Notes: generated by a model from the letters alone, not told the origin. DNA of 63,413 nucleotides from Candidatus Methanocrinis natronophilus (GCA_029167045.1 JARFPK010000010.1:1-63413), one strand, 5' to 3'; counted from the first letter of the stretch, positions 44,927-53,788 are shown. Numbers and translations are program-made.

Positions 44927-45784
44927 TCAAGACCACCTCGCCACTTCCGATAAGATCTCGCGGGTCGAGAAGAAACCGACTACCCTATCATCGTCCAAAA
45001 CGGGCAGGCCGCATATCTCCTTATCCAGGAGGATTTGGGCCGCCTCCACGGCCGGGATCTCGGGGTCGGTGAAGATGATGGGGTAGGACATGACGTCCTC
45101 CGCCACCAGGGGGACCTCCTTGACGTATCTGTAGCCTTTCCTGCCCGCGGTGCTCTCCTTCCTCGTCATCTTGATGCTCTTGCTCTTCAGCTCGTCTTTT
45201 GCGTCTGAGATCCCCGATATGGCCAGGTTGGTGTGGGTCACCACTCCCACAGGGGTGGCGTTATCCTCGCAGACCACGACCCTGTCGACCCTGTTCTCTA
45301 TCATCTCCTCGAGGACGTGGTCGAGGGTGTGGTGCCTGTGGACGCTGACCACCCCCTGGGACATCAGGTCGCCGACCTTCGAATCGGGGCTCTTCTCGAC
45401 GAAGTAGGAGAGGAGATCCCTTGAGGTTATGATCCCGACTATATCCCCCTCGCCCCTCTCGACGGGGAGGCCGTCTATCCCGTTTTCGTCCATGATCTCG
45501 GCAGCCTGTTCCACCGTCGCCCCCGGATAGATGGTGATGGGACGCTCGGTCATGACAAGCCTCACGGGGATTTTGCTGATGGGACGCCTCCGCCACTCCG
45601 GAGCGGCCTGGCTCAGTCGGTGGGAGATGTCGTGCTTGGTCACGATCCCCGAGAGCTTCTCTCCGTCCATCACCAGAAGCCTGCTGATGTAGTGCTTCAA
45701 CATCAGATTTCTTGCTCGCTGCACCGGCTCTTCCTTGTCGATGACGTATACGGGAGATTGCATGTAATCCTTTACCTTGCTCAT
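44927..45784 (-). CDS. Four-CBS-domain protein (CBS array gene 4)
   Basis: 285 residues, four CBS repeats: VKDYMQSPVYVIDKEEP, IPVRLVMTERPITIYPG, VGDLMSQGVVSVHRHHTL and VAEDVMSYPIIFTDPEI. A basic linker (KSIKMTRKESTAGRKGYRYV) separates the third and fourth. No catalytic domain. The start overlaps the preceding CBS gene by four bases (ATGA), showing coupled translation. Confidence 0.87.
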   Translation of the reverse strand: MSKVKDYMQSPVYVIDKEEPVQRARNLMLKHYISRLLVMDGEKLSGIVTKHDISHRLSQAAPEWRRRPISKIPVRLVMTERPITIYPGATVEQAAEIMDENGIDGLPVERGEGDIVGIITSRDLLSYFVEKSPDSKVGDLMSQGVVSVHRHHTLDHVLEEMIENRVDRVVVCEDNATPVGVVTHTNLAISGISDAKDELKSKSIKMTRKESTAGRKGYRYVKEVPLVAEDVMSYPIIFTDPEIPAVEAAQILLDKEICGLPVLDDDRVVGFFSTREILSEVARWS

Positions 45785-46737
45785 GTTATGATCCCTCGCT
45801 TCTCCACCGCAAATGCCCTGACGAAATCCCTCTTAGTTATGATCCCCAGGAGAGATCCGTTCTCCATCACCGGCAGGGCGCCTACCCCATTCTCCATCAT
45901 CTTATCTGCAGCCGCCCCGAGATCCGTCTCCTTATCCGTGAATACGATATCCCTTCGGACGAGGTTCTTTATCGGCTGGCTCATCACCTCTCCGATGTCG
46001 CCCGTCACCACCTTTCCAAACGCCTCGCCGCTTCCCAGGTACCTCATTATATCCGAGGCGGTGACCATCCCCACCAGGATCGAATCCTGGACGACCGGGA
46101 GCTTGCGGAAACCGCCGTGCTGGACCATCATCTTCGTCGTCTTCTCGATGGAGATCTGGCCGTTGGCGGTGATGACGTTCGGGCTCATGAACTCCTCGAC
46201 TTTGATCCCGGTGTTCAGCCCGGAGACGAGCTTGGCGAAGTCGTGCTCTGTTACCAGGGCCTTGATCCTGTTCTCCTCGTCCACCACGGGTAGGCCGCCT
46301 ACGTTCTTCTCGTACATCAGCTTCAGGGCGTCCTCCACCGAGGACTTCTCTCCGATGGATACGAGTTGGGAGCTCATGATATCCCTGATGTCGGCGTTGA
46401 TGGCTGCGAGTATATTTCCCTCATACTTCTTCTTCAAGAGATTATGTCTTATGCCGCCGCCGAGGAAGTCGACTATGTCGACGCCGGTCACGAACCCCAG
46501 GAGCCGGCGGGTTCCAGGATCGGCTATCGGCAGCCTCCCAAACCCGTAAGAGGTCATTATCTTGATGGCGCCGATGATGGTGGTGGTGGGCGGAGCGGTC
46601 ACCACATCGGCGGTCGCGATGGTTAGAACGTCCCCTGTCCGCTTCGCGACCCTGGAATCGAACTGGACCGGCCCCCTGTCCATCGCTCCAGGCATCCTGA
46701 TCTTGGCATCCTTCCGATCCTCTGATAGTCTCTTCAT
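45781..46737 (-). CDS. Four-CBS-domain protein (CBS array gene 3)
   Basis: 318 residues. A charged N-terminal lead of about 35 residues precedes four CBS repeats (VLTIATADVVTAPPTTTI, IRDIMSSQLVSIGEKSSV, VEEFMSPNVITANGQISI, IGEVMSQPIKNLVRRDIV). Motifs FGRLPIAD, VGGLPVVDEE and VGALPVME are the nucleotide-facing strands. ATG 46737 overlaps the stop of the upstream CBS gene (ATGA), with GAGGGAGA as ribosome site. Confidence 0.87.
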   Translation of the reverse strand: MKRLSEDRKDAKIRMPGAMDRGPVQFDSRVAKRTGDVLTIATADVVTAPPTTTIIGAIKIMTSYGFGRLPIADPGTRRLLGFVTGVDIVDFLGGGIRHNLLKKKYEGNILAAINADIRDIMSSQLVSIGEKSSVEDALKLMYEKNVGGLPVVDEENRIKALVTEHDFAKLVSGLNTGIKVEEFMSPNVITANGQISIEKTTKMMVQHGGFRKLPVVQDSILVGMVTASDIMRYLGSGEAFGKVVTGDIGEVMSQPIKNLVRRDIVFTDKETDLGAAADKMMENGVGALPVMENGSLLGIITKRDFVRAFAVEKRGIIT

Positions 46738-47510
46738 TCTCCCTCACCAAAGATGGCTTTTATAACGTCGTATCTGTCGATTATTCCCACGAGGTGGCCG
46801 TCGTCCACCACGGATATCCTGCCGATCCCCCGGTCGAGCATCATCTTCGATGCATCGCGAAGGTTCGCCTCTGGACCTATGCTGTAGAGGGGTGTGCTCA
46901 TCAGCTTCTCCACCTTCATCACATAAGTGGTATCCTTGCCGACCCGGGCGCCCCCCGTCTTCAGTATGTCGAAGCGGGTGATCATGCCGACGGGACGCCC
47001 CTTATCGTCCAACACCGGCATCCCGGTGAAGTCGGAGTCGAGCATCGCGTCCCAGACCTTGGCCACCGAGTCCTGAGGGTTGCAGGTCTTTGTATCGGTG
47101 TTCATTATATCTTTGACCTTTCTATCCGCGAGCCTCTCGGGATCTATGCTCTTGAATATGTCAATGGGGCTGACCACCCCCAAGAGACGGCGATCTTCTG
47201 AAGACCGGACTACGGGAAGTATGGCATAATTTGCCCTGATGAGGAGCCTCGCCGCCTCTTCTAGATACGTTTCGGGGGTCATCACGGGGACCTCAACAGA
47301 GAACCCGGAGACGGTGACGTTCGAACGGGTCGAGGCTATCTTCATCATATCCCGATCGGTGACGATCCCGACGATTTCTCCAGAGCCGTTTATTATCGGC
47401 AAGCCTCGGAGCTGGTTGTCACGTATAAGCTGCCTTGACCTGGTAACAAAGTCGCCCTCCATCACGCTGACCGGATCCTTCGACATTATCTCTCCGACCT
47501 TAGTTCCCAT
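46734..47510 (-). CDS. Four-CBS-domain protein (CBS array gene 2)
   Basis: 258 residues, four CBS repeats starting VGEIMSKDPVSVMEGDFV, then FSVEVPVMTPETYLEEA, VKDIMNTDTKTCNPQDSV and VEKLMSTPLYSIGPEANL. LRGLPIINGSGEIVGIV and TGMPVLDDKGRPVGMI show the canonical strand-glycine pattern. About 40 bases separate it from CBS gene 1 and it overlaps gene 3 by four bases. Confidence 0.87.
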   Translation of the reverse strand: MGTKVGEIMSKDPVSVMEGDFVTRSRQLIRDNQLRGLPIINGSGEIVGIVTDRDMMKIASTRSNVTVSGFSVEVPVMTPETYLEEAARLLIRANYAILPVVRSSEDRRLLGVVSPIDIFKSIDPERLADRKVKDIMNTDTKTCNPQDSVAKVWDAMLDSDFTGMPVLDDKGRPVGMITRFDILKTGGARVGKDTTYVMKVEKLMSTPLYSIGPEANLRDASKMMLDRGIGRISVVDDGHLVGIIDRYDVIKAIFGEGE

Positions 47511-47549
47511 ATTAACCCCTCCATCTCGTATCCGAAAAATTATCGATGC

Positions 47550-48110
47550 TCATCTATTACCGTCTCTGCAGCTCCAGCAAGAGAGCTCGCCGTTGACCGA
47601 TTCCAGAGAGTCGGAGATCTGGCCGCACCTCTCGCAGATCCCCCGAATCATCTCCCTGGGTTCCTCGAAGTGGACGCTATCCCGGTGCATCTCTATCAGA
47701 TGGCGCAGGATCTCCCCCATGCCTATGGATGCCGATCCGGATACCAGATCGGTGTCGGTTATTATGCCCATCAGCTCTCCATCGCTCGATACCACCGGGA
47801 GCCTCTTGACTCCCGATTTGAGCATCTTTACGGCGGCGTCGCTCAAGCTGATCTCCGGATGGACGGTGATCAGGGGTGAGGACATTACTTCGCTCACCTT
47901 TACCTCTTTTGGATTTGCGGCTCTGGCAACAATCTTTCCGACCAGGTCCCGCTCAGTTATGATCCCCATCGGCTGGTCGTTGTGAATCACGATCAAGCTG
48001 CCCACGTTTGCGGAGAACATCTTCTTTGCAGCCTTCATCACATCGACCGATGAATCGACGGTGATCACGGGTCGGGCCATTATATCCCGCACCGGAATCT
48101 CAGTTTCCAT
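47550..48110 (-). CDS. CBS-pair protein with C-terminal zinc ribbon (CBS array gene 1)
   Basis: 186 residues. Two CBS repeats (VRDIMARPVITVDSSVDV and VSEVMSSPLITVHPEISL) form one Bateman pair, followed by a helix and a zinc ribbon, ICERCGQISDSL then LSCWSCRD. The ribbon suggests contact with nucleic acid or another protein and sets it apart from the other four. ATG 48110 has GGAGGTGA five bases upstream, the best ribosome site of the operon; the GTG at 48119 overlaps it. The first gene of the seven-gene leftward operon. Confidence 0.87.
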   Translation of the reverse strand: METEIPVRDIMARPVITVDSSVDVMKAAKKMFSANVGSLIVIHNDQPMGIITERDLVGKIVARAANPKEVKVSEVMSSPLITVHPEISLSDAAVKMLKSGVKRLPVVSSDGELMGIITDTDLVSGSASIGMGEILRHLIEMHRDSVHFEEPREMIRGICERCGQISDSLESVNGELSCWSCRDGNR

Positions 48111-48157
48111 GCAAGTCACCTCCGCGGCAGATCGCCGTTCTTATTAAAGAGATTCCC

Positions 48158-48167
48158 TCTATAAAAG
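48158..48167 (-). promoter_or_regulatory. Promoter of the CBS/RNA-ligase operon
   Basis: On the minus strand CCTTTTATAG lies about 50 bases before the CBS gene 1 ATG, predicting a start near 48136 and a leader of about 26 bases. It lies in the 95-base gap after the moaB-like stop, the only TATA-like site for the whole operon. Confidence 0.45.
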
Positions 48168-48214
48168 GATCACTGCATCCTTTTCTATCGGATTTAAAGT
48201 GTATTATAATTTTC

Positions 48215-48691
48215 TTATTCTAAAATGTGGTAGAGGATGTGATCGATCTCGGCGAGGATCAGATCGATCCCGAGGCGGGCCGCCGCCGGGGACCCCGGAA
48301 GGCAGAAGACGGGGACGCCCCGGACCACCCCCGCCGAGGCCCTGGTGAGGATAGCCCTCGTCCCCACCTCATCGAGGCTCTTCTGCCTGAAGACCTCCCC
48401 GAAGCCGGGGATCGTCTTATCGAAGAGCGGCTCTGCCGCCTCGATCGTCAGGTCCTTCGGGGCGAGGCCAGTCCCGCCACAGAGGACGACGGCGTCCGCC
48501 TCCGACTCCAGAATCGCCCCCCTCACCGCCTCCACCCCGTCGGATATCAGGCGGTAGGTGAAATCGCGGCCGCAGGCTTCGAGCCGGTCCAGGATCGCCA
48601 CCCCCGAGAGGTCTGTGGCCTCTTGTGGACTTCCGACGTCTCCGAACCTCTTGTGCCTTGAGGTGCTGACGACGACGACCTCTATGATCAT
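48215..48691 (-). CDS. MoaB/Mog family molybdopterin-biosynthesis protein
   Basis: 158 residues. VVVSTSRHKRFGD at the start, VVLCGGTGLAPKDLTIEAAEPLFDK in the middle (the GGTG/D-T molybdopterin-binding segment) and VFCLPGSPAAARLGIDLIL at the end are the MoCF-domain signatures. The family adenylates molybdopterin or binds the precursor on the way to molybdenum/tungsten cofactor, needed by methanogen formylmethanofuran dehydrogenases. No other cofactor gene is adjacent. A TATA-like GTATAATCC lies just before the ATG. Confidence 0.9.
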   Translation of the reverse strand: MIIEVVVVSTSRHKRFGDVGSPQEATDLSGVAILDRLEACGRDFTYRLISDGVEAVRGAILESEADAVVLCGGTGLAPKDLTIEAAEPLFDKTIPGFGEVFRQKSLDEVGTRAILTRASAGVVRGVPVFCLPGSPAAARLGIDLILAEIDHILYHILE

Positions 48692-48831
48692 GGATTATAC
48701 AGAGTCTCGAAAGGATAAATCTCTTCTCTCCATGCCCAACGGTTTTATCTCAAAAGGCGGATCTCGATCATCCTGACGTCCCCCGGGACGGGGGGGGTCC
48801 TGAGGTCGTTTGGGGTCGGAGGTGTCTGGCG

Positions 48832-49410
48832 ATGGAGTATGAGATCGGGAGAGGCGCAGAGGCGGTGATATGCAGGGAAGGCGATAAGGTGACCAAGTGG
48901 AGGCTGCCGAAGGGGTACAGGCTGGAGGCCCTCGACGAGAGGATCAGGCGGGAGAGGACGGTGATGGAGTCCCGGATCATCTCCGAGGCCAGGAGATGCG
49001 GCGTCCCGACACCGATAGTCCTGGACGTCGATCAGTTCACCATCACCATGGAGCATATCGAAGGCGTAAAGATGAAGGAGGTGATAGACCCCGAACTCTC
49101 CGAGAGGGCGGGGGAGCTGGCGGGAAGGCTCCATGGATGCCGGATCGTCCACGGCGACCTCACCACCTCCAACATGATACTGAAAGATGGGAAGATATAC
49201 TTCATCGACTTCGGCCTCTCCTTCCACGACCAGAGCCTCGAGGCCCAGGGGGTGGACGTCCACGTCTTTTTTCAGACCGTCAGGAGCTCCCACGACCGGG
49301 CAGAGGAGCTGATCTCTGCCTTCGGCCGGGGATACGCCAGAACCTATGCCAGGGCAGGGGAGGTTCTAAAGAGGGTCGAGGAGATCGAGGGCCGGGGGAG
49401 GTATCTCTGA
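48832..49410 (+). CDS. bud32: Kae1-associated serine/threonine kinase Bud32
   Basis: 192 residues, a minimal kinase lacking the glycine-rich loop of larger kinases. It opens EYEIGRGAEAVI with a lysine in DKVTKWRLPKGYR. The catalytic loop HGDLTTSNMIL (about 107) and metal-binding FIDFGLSF (about 128) are intact. Bud32 is the kinase of the KEOPS complex that forms t6A in tRNAs; here it is separate from kae1, which is not in the window. GGAGGTG lies eight bases before the ATG. Confidence 0.94.
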   Translation: MEYEIGRGAEAVICREGDKVTKWRLPKGYRLEALDERIRRERTVMESRIISEARRCGVPTPIVLDVDQFTITMEHIEGVKMKEVIDPELSERAGELAGRLHGCRIVHGDLTTSNMILKDGKIYFIDFGLSFHDQSLEAQGVDVHVFFQTVRSSHDRAEELISAFGRGYARTYARAGEVLKRVEEIEGRGRYL

Positions 49411-49487
49411 CCAAATCATTAACTTTATGTAGTAAACGATTCCTACCATCAAACCGAGAGCTGTTAGCTACGAAGTGGTGATGATAC

Positions 49488-49757
49488 ATGGCAGAAGATG
49501 ATGTGGTATTCGTCGGCAGCAAACCAGTGATGAACTACGTACTGGCGGTGGTCACCCAGTTCAACAGCGGCGCCAAAGAGGTGAAGGTGATGGCCAGGGG
49601 ACGGGCGATATCAAGAGCGGTGGACGTTGCGGAGGTCTCAAGGAGCCGTTTTCTGGGGGATGTCCACGTCAAAGATATCCAGATATCCACCGAGACCCTG
49701 AATACCGATCGCGGGGAGACCAACGTCTCCGCCATCGAGATCACCCTCTCGAAGTGA
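49488..49757 (+). CDS. albA: DNA/RNA-binding protein Alba
   Basis: 89 residues, standard Alba length. [19 protein letters not shown] holds the conserved lysine that contacts DNA and can be acetylated in relatives, and [19 protein letters not shown] the second strand-helix. Alba coats chromosomal DNA and binds RNA. GGTGAT sits five bases before the ATG. It lies between bud32 and purN, all rightward. Confidence 0.95.
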   Translation: MAEDDVVFVGSKPVMNYVLAVVTQFNSGAKEVKVMARGRAISRAVDVAEVSRSRFLGDVHVKDIQISTETLNTDRGETNVSAIEITLSK

Positions 49758-49788
49758 AGTTGGGGATCTTCCCGCAGCGGGGTGGACA

Positions 49789-50412
49789 TTGGCCGCCAGG
49801 ATAGGGGTCATCTCCTCCGGCCGGGGGGAGAACACCAGATACATCATCGCGGCCTGCCGGACGGGGTACGTCCCCGGTGAGGTGGTCGTCGTCCTCGCCG
49901 ACCGGCGGGACGCGGGAGCCCTGAGGATAGCCCAAGATCATGGGATAGCGGCCCACTTCCTCGACCCTTCAGGCCTCTCCAGGTCGGAGTATGACGCTCT
50001 TCTGATGAAAAATCTCGACCTGGCGCGGGTCGACCTCGTCGTCCTGACGGGGTACATGAGGATCCTCTCTCCCGAGTTCGTCCGGCGGTTCAAGAACAGG
50101 ACGATCAACATCCATCCGGCCCTCCTTCCCGCCTTCCGAGGGATGGACGCCTTCCAGCAGGCCCTCGACTACGGCGTCATGTGGACGGGGACTACGATCC
50201 ATCTCGTTGACGAGGAGGTCGACCACGGCCCCATCATATACCAGGTCCCCGTAAGGGTGGAGGAGGACGATACCCACGAGAGGCTCAAAGCGAGGATCCA
50301 GGAGGCGGAGTACAGGGCGTACCCCGAGGCTCTGAAGCTCTTCATCGAAGGGAAACCTAAGGTGGTGGGAAGAAAGGTCGTCTTTGGGAGAGATGATCTT
50401 GGGGCTAGATGA
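49789..50412 (+). CDS. purN: Phosphoribosylglycinamide formyltransferase
   Basis: 207 residues, TTG start after GGTGG. IGVISSGRGENTRYII is the N-terminal nucleotide-binding loop, LTGYMRILSPEF the folate-binding region, INIHPALLPAFRGMDAFQQAL contains the catalytic Asn-His, and HLVDEEVDHGPIIYQ holds the catalytic aspartate. The enzyme transfers formyl to GAR in purine synthesis. A GRGEN loop replaces the usual SGxGSN, which may mark an archaeal variant. Confidence 0.9.
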   Translation: MAARIGVISSGRGENTRYIIAACRTGYVPGEVVVVLADRRDAGALRIAQDHGIAAHFLDPSGLSRSEYDALLMKNLDLARVDLVVLTGYMRILSPEFVRRFKNRTINIHPALLPAFRGMDAFQQALDYGVMWTGTTIHLVDEEVDHGPIIYQVPVRVEEDDTHERLKARIQEAEYRAYPEALKLFIEGKPKVVGRKVVFGRDDLGAR

Positions 50413-50437
50413 GATGGATGAGGGCGAGGTATAACAG

Positions 50438-50995
50438 GTGATGATGGATGAGACGGCCGTTGGCGAGGAGATGGGGGGAGAACGGAAAGGGTGGGGGGGT
50501 GGCGAGCCGGTGAGGACCTTATGGGCACCCTGGAGGATGGATTACATCCTCAGCGACAAGAGGGGAGGCTGCATCTTCTGCGAGAAGGAGGGAGAAGACC
50601 GGGACAGGGAGAACCTGATCCTCTTTCGGGGGAGGCATCATTTCATCATCATGAACGCCTACCCCTACAACAACGGCCATATGATGGTCGTCCCCCGCCG
50701 CCACACCTCGACCCTCGAAGGCTGGAGCCCCGAGGAGAGGGCAGAGTTCCTCGAGCTGACGGATATCGCCGTTGATATCCTGAAGAGGACGATGAGACCC
50801 GATGGGTTCAACATCGGGATCAACATGGGAGAGGTAGCGGGGGCGGGGATCGCCGACCACATCCACCTCCACGTCGTCCCCCGGTGGTCTGGAGACTGCA
50901 ACTTCATGCCGGTCCTGGCGGATACAAGGGTCGTCCCCGAGCACATCCAGGCGACCTACGAGAAACTGCTGGAGGCCCTCGACGAGGTCTCTTGA
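50438..50995 (+). CDS. HIT family hydrolase
   Basis: 185 residues with a GTG start; the following ATGs at 50441 and 50444 are possible. A short glycine-rich lead precedes LWAPWRMDYI, then CIFCEKEG (zinc cysteines), MNAYPYNNGHMMVVPRRH, and the histidine triad IADHIHLHVVPRW. Members hydrolyse nucleotide phosphates of the Ap4A or Fhit type. This is an intact HIT gene, unlike the dead one at 12233-12693. Confidence 0.9.
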   Translation: MMMDETAVGEEMGGERKGWGGGEPVRTLWAPWRMDYILSDKRGGCIFCEKEGEDRDRENLILFRGRHHFIIMNAYPYNNGHMMVVPRRHTSTLEGWSPEERAEFLELTDIAVDILKRTMRPDGFNIGINMGEVAGAGIADHIHLHVVPRWSGDCNFMPVLADTRVVPEHIQATYEKLLEALDEVS

Positions 50996-51080
50996 CCCGG
51001 CAGGAGTGGGGTTGAGGCGATTTGTTGAATACGGAAAGGATTATCATAGATCGGGTCTAAAGCGAAACGTGGTGATATCT

Positions 51081-51356
51081 ATGGTTGGTATAAACGGAAG
51101 GCTCGGCAAGTCCAAGGGAAGCCCTACGGGCGGAGAGAAGTTTGAGCAGGAGTTCTATATGACCGTCGGGGAGGTGGCCAAGACCCTTAGAGGCCTTGCC
51201 GACGAGATCGAGGGTAGAGGTAAGGTAGAGGCGTCGTCGGGGGATTGGAACCTGGGAGTGAGCCCGGCGGAGCCGATAAAGCTTGAGGTCCAGTACAAGC
51301 ATGATCCGGCGAGAAGGGAGCTGGAGTTCCAGCTGAAGCTCAAAGAGAACCCCTGA
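51081..51356 (+). CDS. amphi-Trp domain protein, second copy
   Basis: 91 residues from the ATG at 51081, five bases after GGTGAT; a GTG at 51006 would add 25 non-conserved residues. FEQEFYMTVGEVAKTLRGLADEIEGRGKV, then LGVSPAEPIKLEVQYKHD and LEFQLKLKE, form the domain. Paralogue of 34383-34721. Unknown function; small, basic and soluble. A gene of similar size and isolation at both loci suggests separate roles. Confidence 0.75.
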   Translation: MVGINGRLGKSKGSPTGGEKFEQEFYMTVGEVAKTLRGLADEIEGRGKVEASSGDWNLGVSPAEPIKLEVQYKHDPARRELEFQLKLKENP

Positions 51357-51538
51357 TACGGGATTGGGGCCTTTATCGGCCCTGATCCAGAGGGGACGGA
51401 TTCCGGCAGCCTCCTTCATGGAGTCATCATGAAGCCATCATGGAGTCATCAACATCGAAGGCCCCGGAGAGGTCTTTGGATAGTTCCATCCCTTGGAGGG
51501 GATGGTGCTGGAGATCATTTTGTGGATGGTGGCTCTAA

Positions 51539-52195
51539 TTGGGCGCGATCGATGACCAGTTGCGGGCTTTGAAGAGCGATACCGCGGAGGTCCGCTGGGC
51601 GGCAGCTTATGCTCTCGGTAGGCTGGGGGATCCCAGGGCGACGGAGCTCCTAGTCGACGCCCTCCTGGACGGCGACCCCAGGGTTCGAGAGAGGGCCGCC
51701 TGGTCCCTCGGGAGGATAGAAGACCCGAGGGCGACGGAGCCCCTCATCGGTGTCCTGAAGGACGATGACTGGAGGGTCCGATCGAGGGCCGCCTCCGCCC
51801 TCGGCAGGATAGGCGACGCCGGGGCGACAGGCCCTCTGATGGAGGCCCTCGCCGACGAGAATAAAGGGGTGAGGTGGATGGCGGTCGAGGCCCTAGGGAG
51901 GATCTGCGACCCTCGGGCCGCAGAGCCCCTCGTCGACGCCCTGGGGGACGCCGTATGGTCCGTCCGATCGAGGGCGGCCTGGTCCCTCGGGAGGATCGGC
52001 GACCCGAGGGCCGTCGATCCCCTCATCGGCGCTCTGAAGGACGATCACGCGTATGTCCGCCGAAACGCCGTCATCGCCCTCTGCAGGATAGGCGACCCCA
52101 GGGCTAGAGAGCCCATCGCCGGTGCCCGCGACGATGCGGACAGGATGGTCCGCAAGGCTGCCCGGGAGGCTATGGAGAGGCTGGGGGCGAGTTAG
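51539..52195 (+). CDS. HEAT-repeat protein (PBS lyase type)
   Basis: 218 residues, TTG start with GGTGG seven bases before. Seven near-identical 31-residue repeats of the form VRxRAAxALGRIGDPRAxEPLI(G/D)AL(K/G)DD fill the chain, each an alpha-alpha hairpin. The pattern matches HEAT_2/PBS-lyase-like scaffolds that hold proteins or tetrapyrroles. In methanogens many such proteins exist with unknown partners. The strong DNA-level repetition could allow copy-number change. Confidence 0.88.
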   Translation: MGAIDDQLRALKSDTAEVRWAAAYALGRLGDPRATELLVDALLDGDPRVRERAAWSLGRIEDPRATEPLIGVLKDDDWRVRSRAASALGRIGDAGATGPLMEALADENKGVRWMAVEALGRICDPRAAEPLVDALGDAVWSVRSRAAWSLGRIGDPRAVDPLIGALKDDHAYVRRNAVIALCRIGDPRAREPIAGARDDADRMVRKAAREAMERLGAS

Positions 52196-52376
52196 CCCCA
52201 CCCCCTCTCCCCATCTGCGGAGGGAGAAGGAGCCGGGGGGGGCAGCGGGGATGGACTGGGGCTGTGATCATCTTTCAATTGCAGTTCTTCGTCTGCGTTC
52301 CTTCTGTATCCCGGAGAATTGAGGGCTGCGAGAGACCATCGAGGATATATCGAGCTATTAGAATATCATTAATAAT

Positions 52377-52656
52377 ATATCCCAGGCGGCGGGAGACCGC
52401 CCCACCGGCCTCGCCCCCTGCTCGCCGATCGATGCCCTTCTACCGACCCGACATCGGCCCCCGATCCTCCTCTCCCTCTCGATCCCGAAGGACGCCCGCC
52501 CGGCGCGGATGCGCCGGGCGGCGCAGCGACCAGGATAGGCCAGAAGAGAAGACGCCAGGGCAGAAGCGGCGCCGTCACCGGGAGACCTCTTCGACGATGG
52601 CGATCTCCTCCTCCGAGAGCCCGTACAGCTCGTAAACCAGGGTGTCGATCCGCCGG
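52377..52656. repeat. Direct repeat R1 (~280 bp) with an RM-gene tail
   Basis: Closely matches R2 at 53504-53788 over nearly its whole length. It contains an 11-bp GC hairpin (CCGCCCGGCGC at 52496-52506, inverse at 52511-52521, loop GGAT) and ends in the 3' codons of a type IIG-like gene on the minus strand. In both copies the sequence downstream of the gene tail (about 190 bases) is also conserved. Confidence 0.7.
52575..52655 (-). pseudogene. Type IIG RM gene C-terminal remnant 1
   Basis: The minus frame RRIDTLVYELYGLSEEEIAI, VEEVSR, stop at 52575-52577. This equals the end of the element-borne enzyme (INALVYELYGLTEEEIKIV at 16362 and after) and of remnant 2. The rest of the gene is absent upstream, where the sequence changes to AT-rich DNA. 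Confidence 0.65.
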
Positions 52657-52772
52657 GGGGTTCCTTTTTAACCAGAAGCTAGTGGGCGGCCTTTCTGATT
52701 ATAATAAATATATAAAAATGTGGTGCCTGTTGACGAGCACCTAAAGCTGGATGTGATATCTTATTAGCCCTT

Positions 52773-53270
52773 TCAAGGAGGCGATTCCGATCGATTCTTA
52801 ATCCTCAACGTCTCGACTGCATGCATGATTATCTCATCTGGAGCTCCTTCAGGAGTAAGCATCGTATCGTCGAAGGATATCAAATATGTTGGAGGCGTGG
52901 CATTATCGATCGTAAATGTAAATCCTCTCATGGTCATGTTCTGGAAATCTTCCTCTGACCCAAATAACATTTTAAAGGTAGGAATCTCCATGAATACGTA
53001 TGACTTACCGATCATGCCTTCTATCGATTCGCCAATACTTTCAAATAAATAATTGACCATCTCCGTCAAGTCCATGCCGATCCAGTCCGCGGGATATTCC
53101 AGAGAAAATTCATCGCAGTCATGAATCTTATAGCTGATAGCTTTCTCTGAAATTTCTGCCGATTCCATAATATTTTCCTCCGCAGATTCGTCATGATCCC
53201 CGATCTGGTCTGCCACAGCGGTTAAGGGACAGGCAAGCATTGCCATTAGCAATAACAATATTAGCTTCAT
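52773..53270 (-). CDS. Secreted hypothetical protein
   Basis: 165 residues. A signal peptide (KLILLLLMAMLACPLTAVA, cleavage after about 20) leads to an acidic beta-rich domain: FSLEYPADWIGMDL, then MIGKSYVFMEIPTFKMLFG, TPPTYLISFDD. YPADW and the following pattern recall PsbP/extracellular stress-like domains (for example DcrB or PsbP folds), but I cannot assign it. It lies between the two direct repeats R1 and R2, and is AT-richer than the surroundings. Confidence 0.6.
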   Translation of the reverse strand: MKLILLLLMAMLACPLTAVADQIGDHDESAEENIMESAEISEKAISYKIHDCDEFSLEYPADWIGMDLTEMVNYLFESIGESIEGMIGKSYVFMEIPTFKMLFGSEEDFQNMTMRGFTFTIDNATPPTYLISFDDTMLTPEGAPDEIIMHAVETLRIKNRSESPP

Positions 53271-53503
53271 CTCTATACTCCATAAGATAAAGCCTTGTAT
53301 TAATTGAAATACTTTTTGATATCCATGGTCCCTTCCGCGGAAGGTCTGAGATCTGTAAAGCCGTTTTAAGATACAATTTATATGCTTACTACTTCGTCAC
53401 CACCTCAAACGGCAATGTCCTTCTGACGCAGATCATCGAACAGCTACGGGTTAGTTCCGTCGAGATCGTAACTTTTTTATTTTAAGTTTAAAATGTAATC
53501 TAA

Positions 53504-53788
53504 AATATCCCCCGGGCGGCGAGGAACCGCCCCACCGGCCTCGCCCCCTGCCCGCCGATCGATGCCCTTCTACCGACCCGACATCGGCCCCCGATCCTCC
53601 TCTCCCTCTCGATCCCGAAAAACGACCGCCCGGCGCGGATGCGCCGGGCGGCGCAGCGCCCAGGATAGGCCAGAAAGAGAAGACGCCCGAAGCCGGGGCG
53701 ACGCATTCACCGGGCGGCCTCCTCTCCGATGGCGTCCTCCTCCTCCGTGAGCCCGTACAGCTCGTAACCCAGGGTGTCGATCTGCCGG
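53504..53788. repeat. Direct repeat R2 (~285 bp) with an RM-gene tail
   Basis: Second copy of R1, same orientation, 1.13 kb away. Its GC hairpin is at 53626-53636 and 53641-53651. Compared with R1 it has a few substitutions and short indels; the stretch GATCGATGCCCTTCTACCGA is identical in both. Similarity ends near GCCGG at 53788. Confidence 0.7.
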
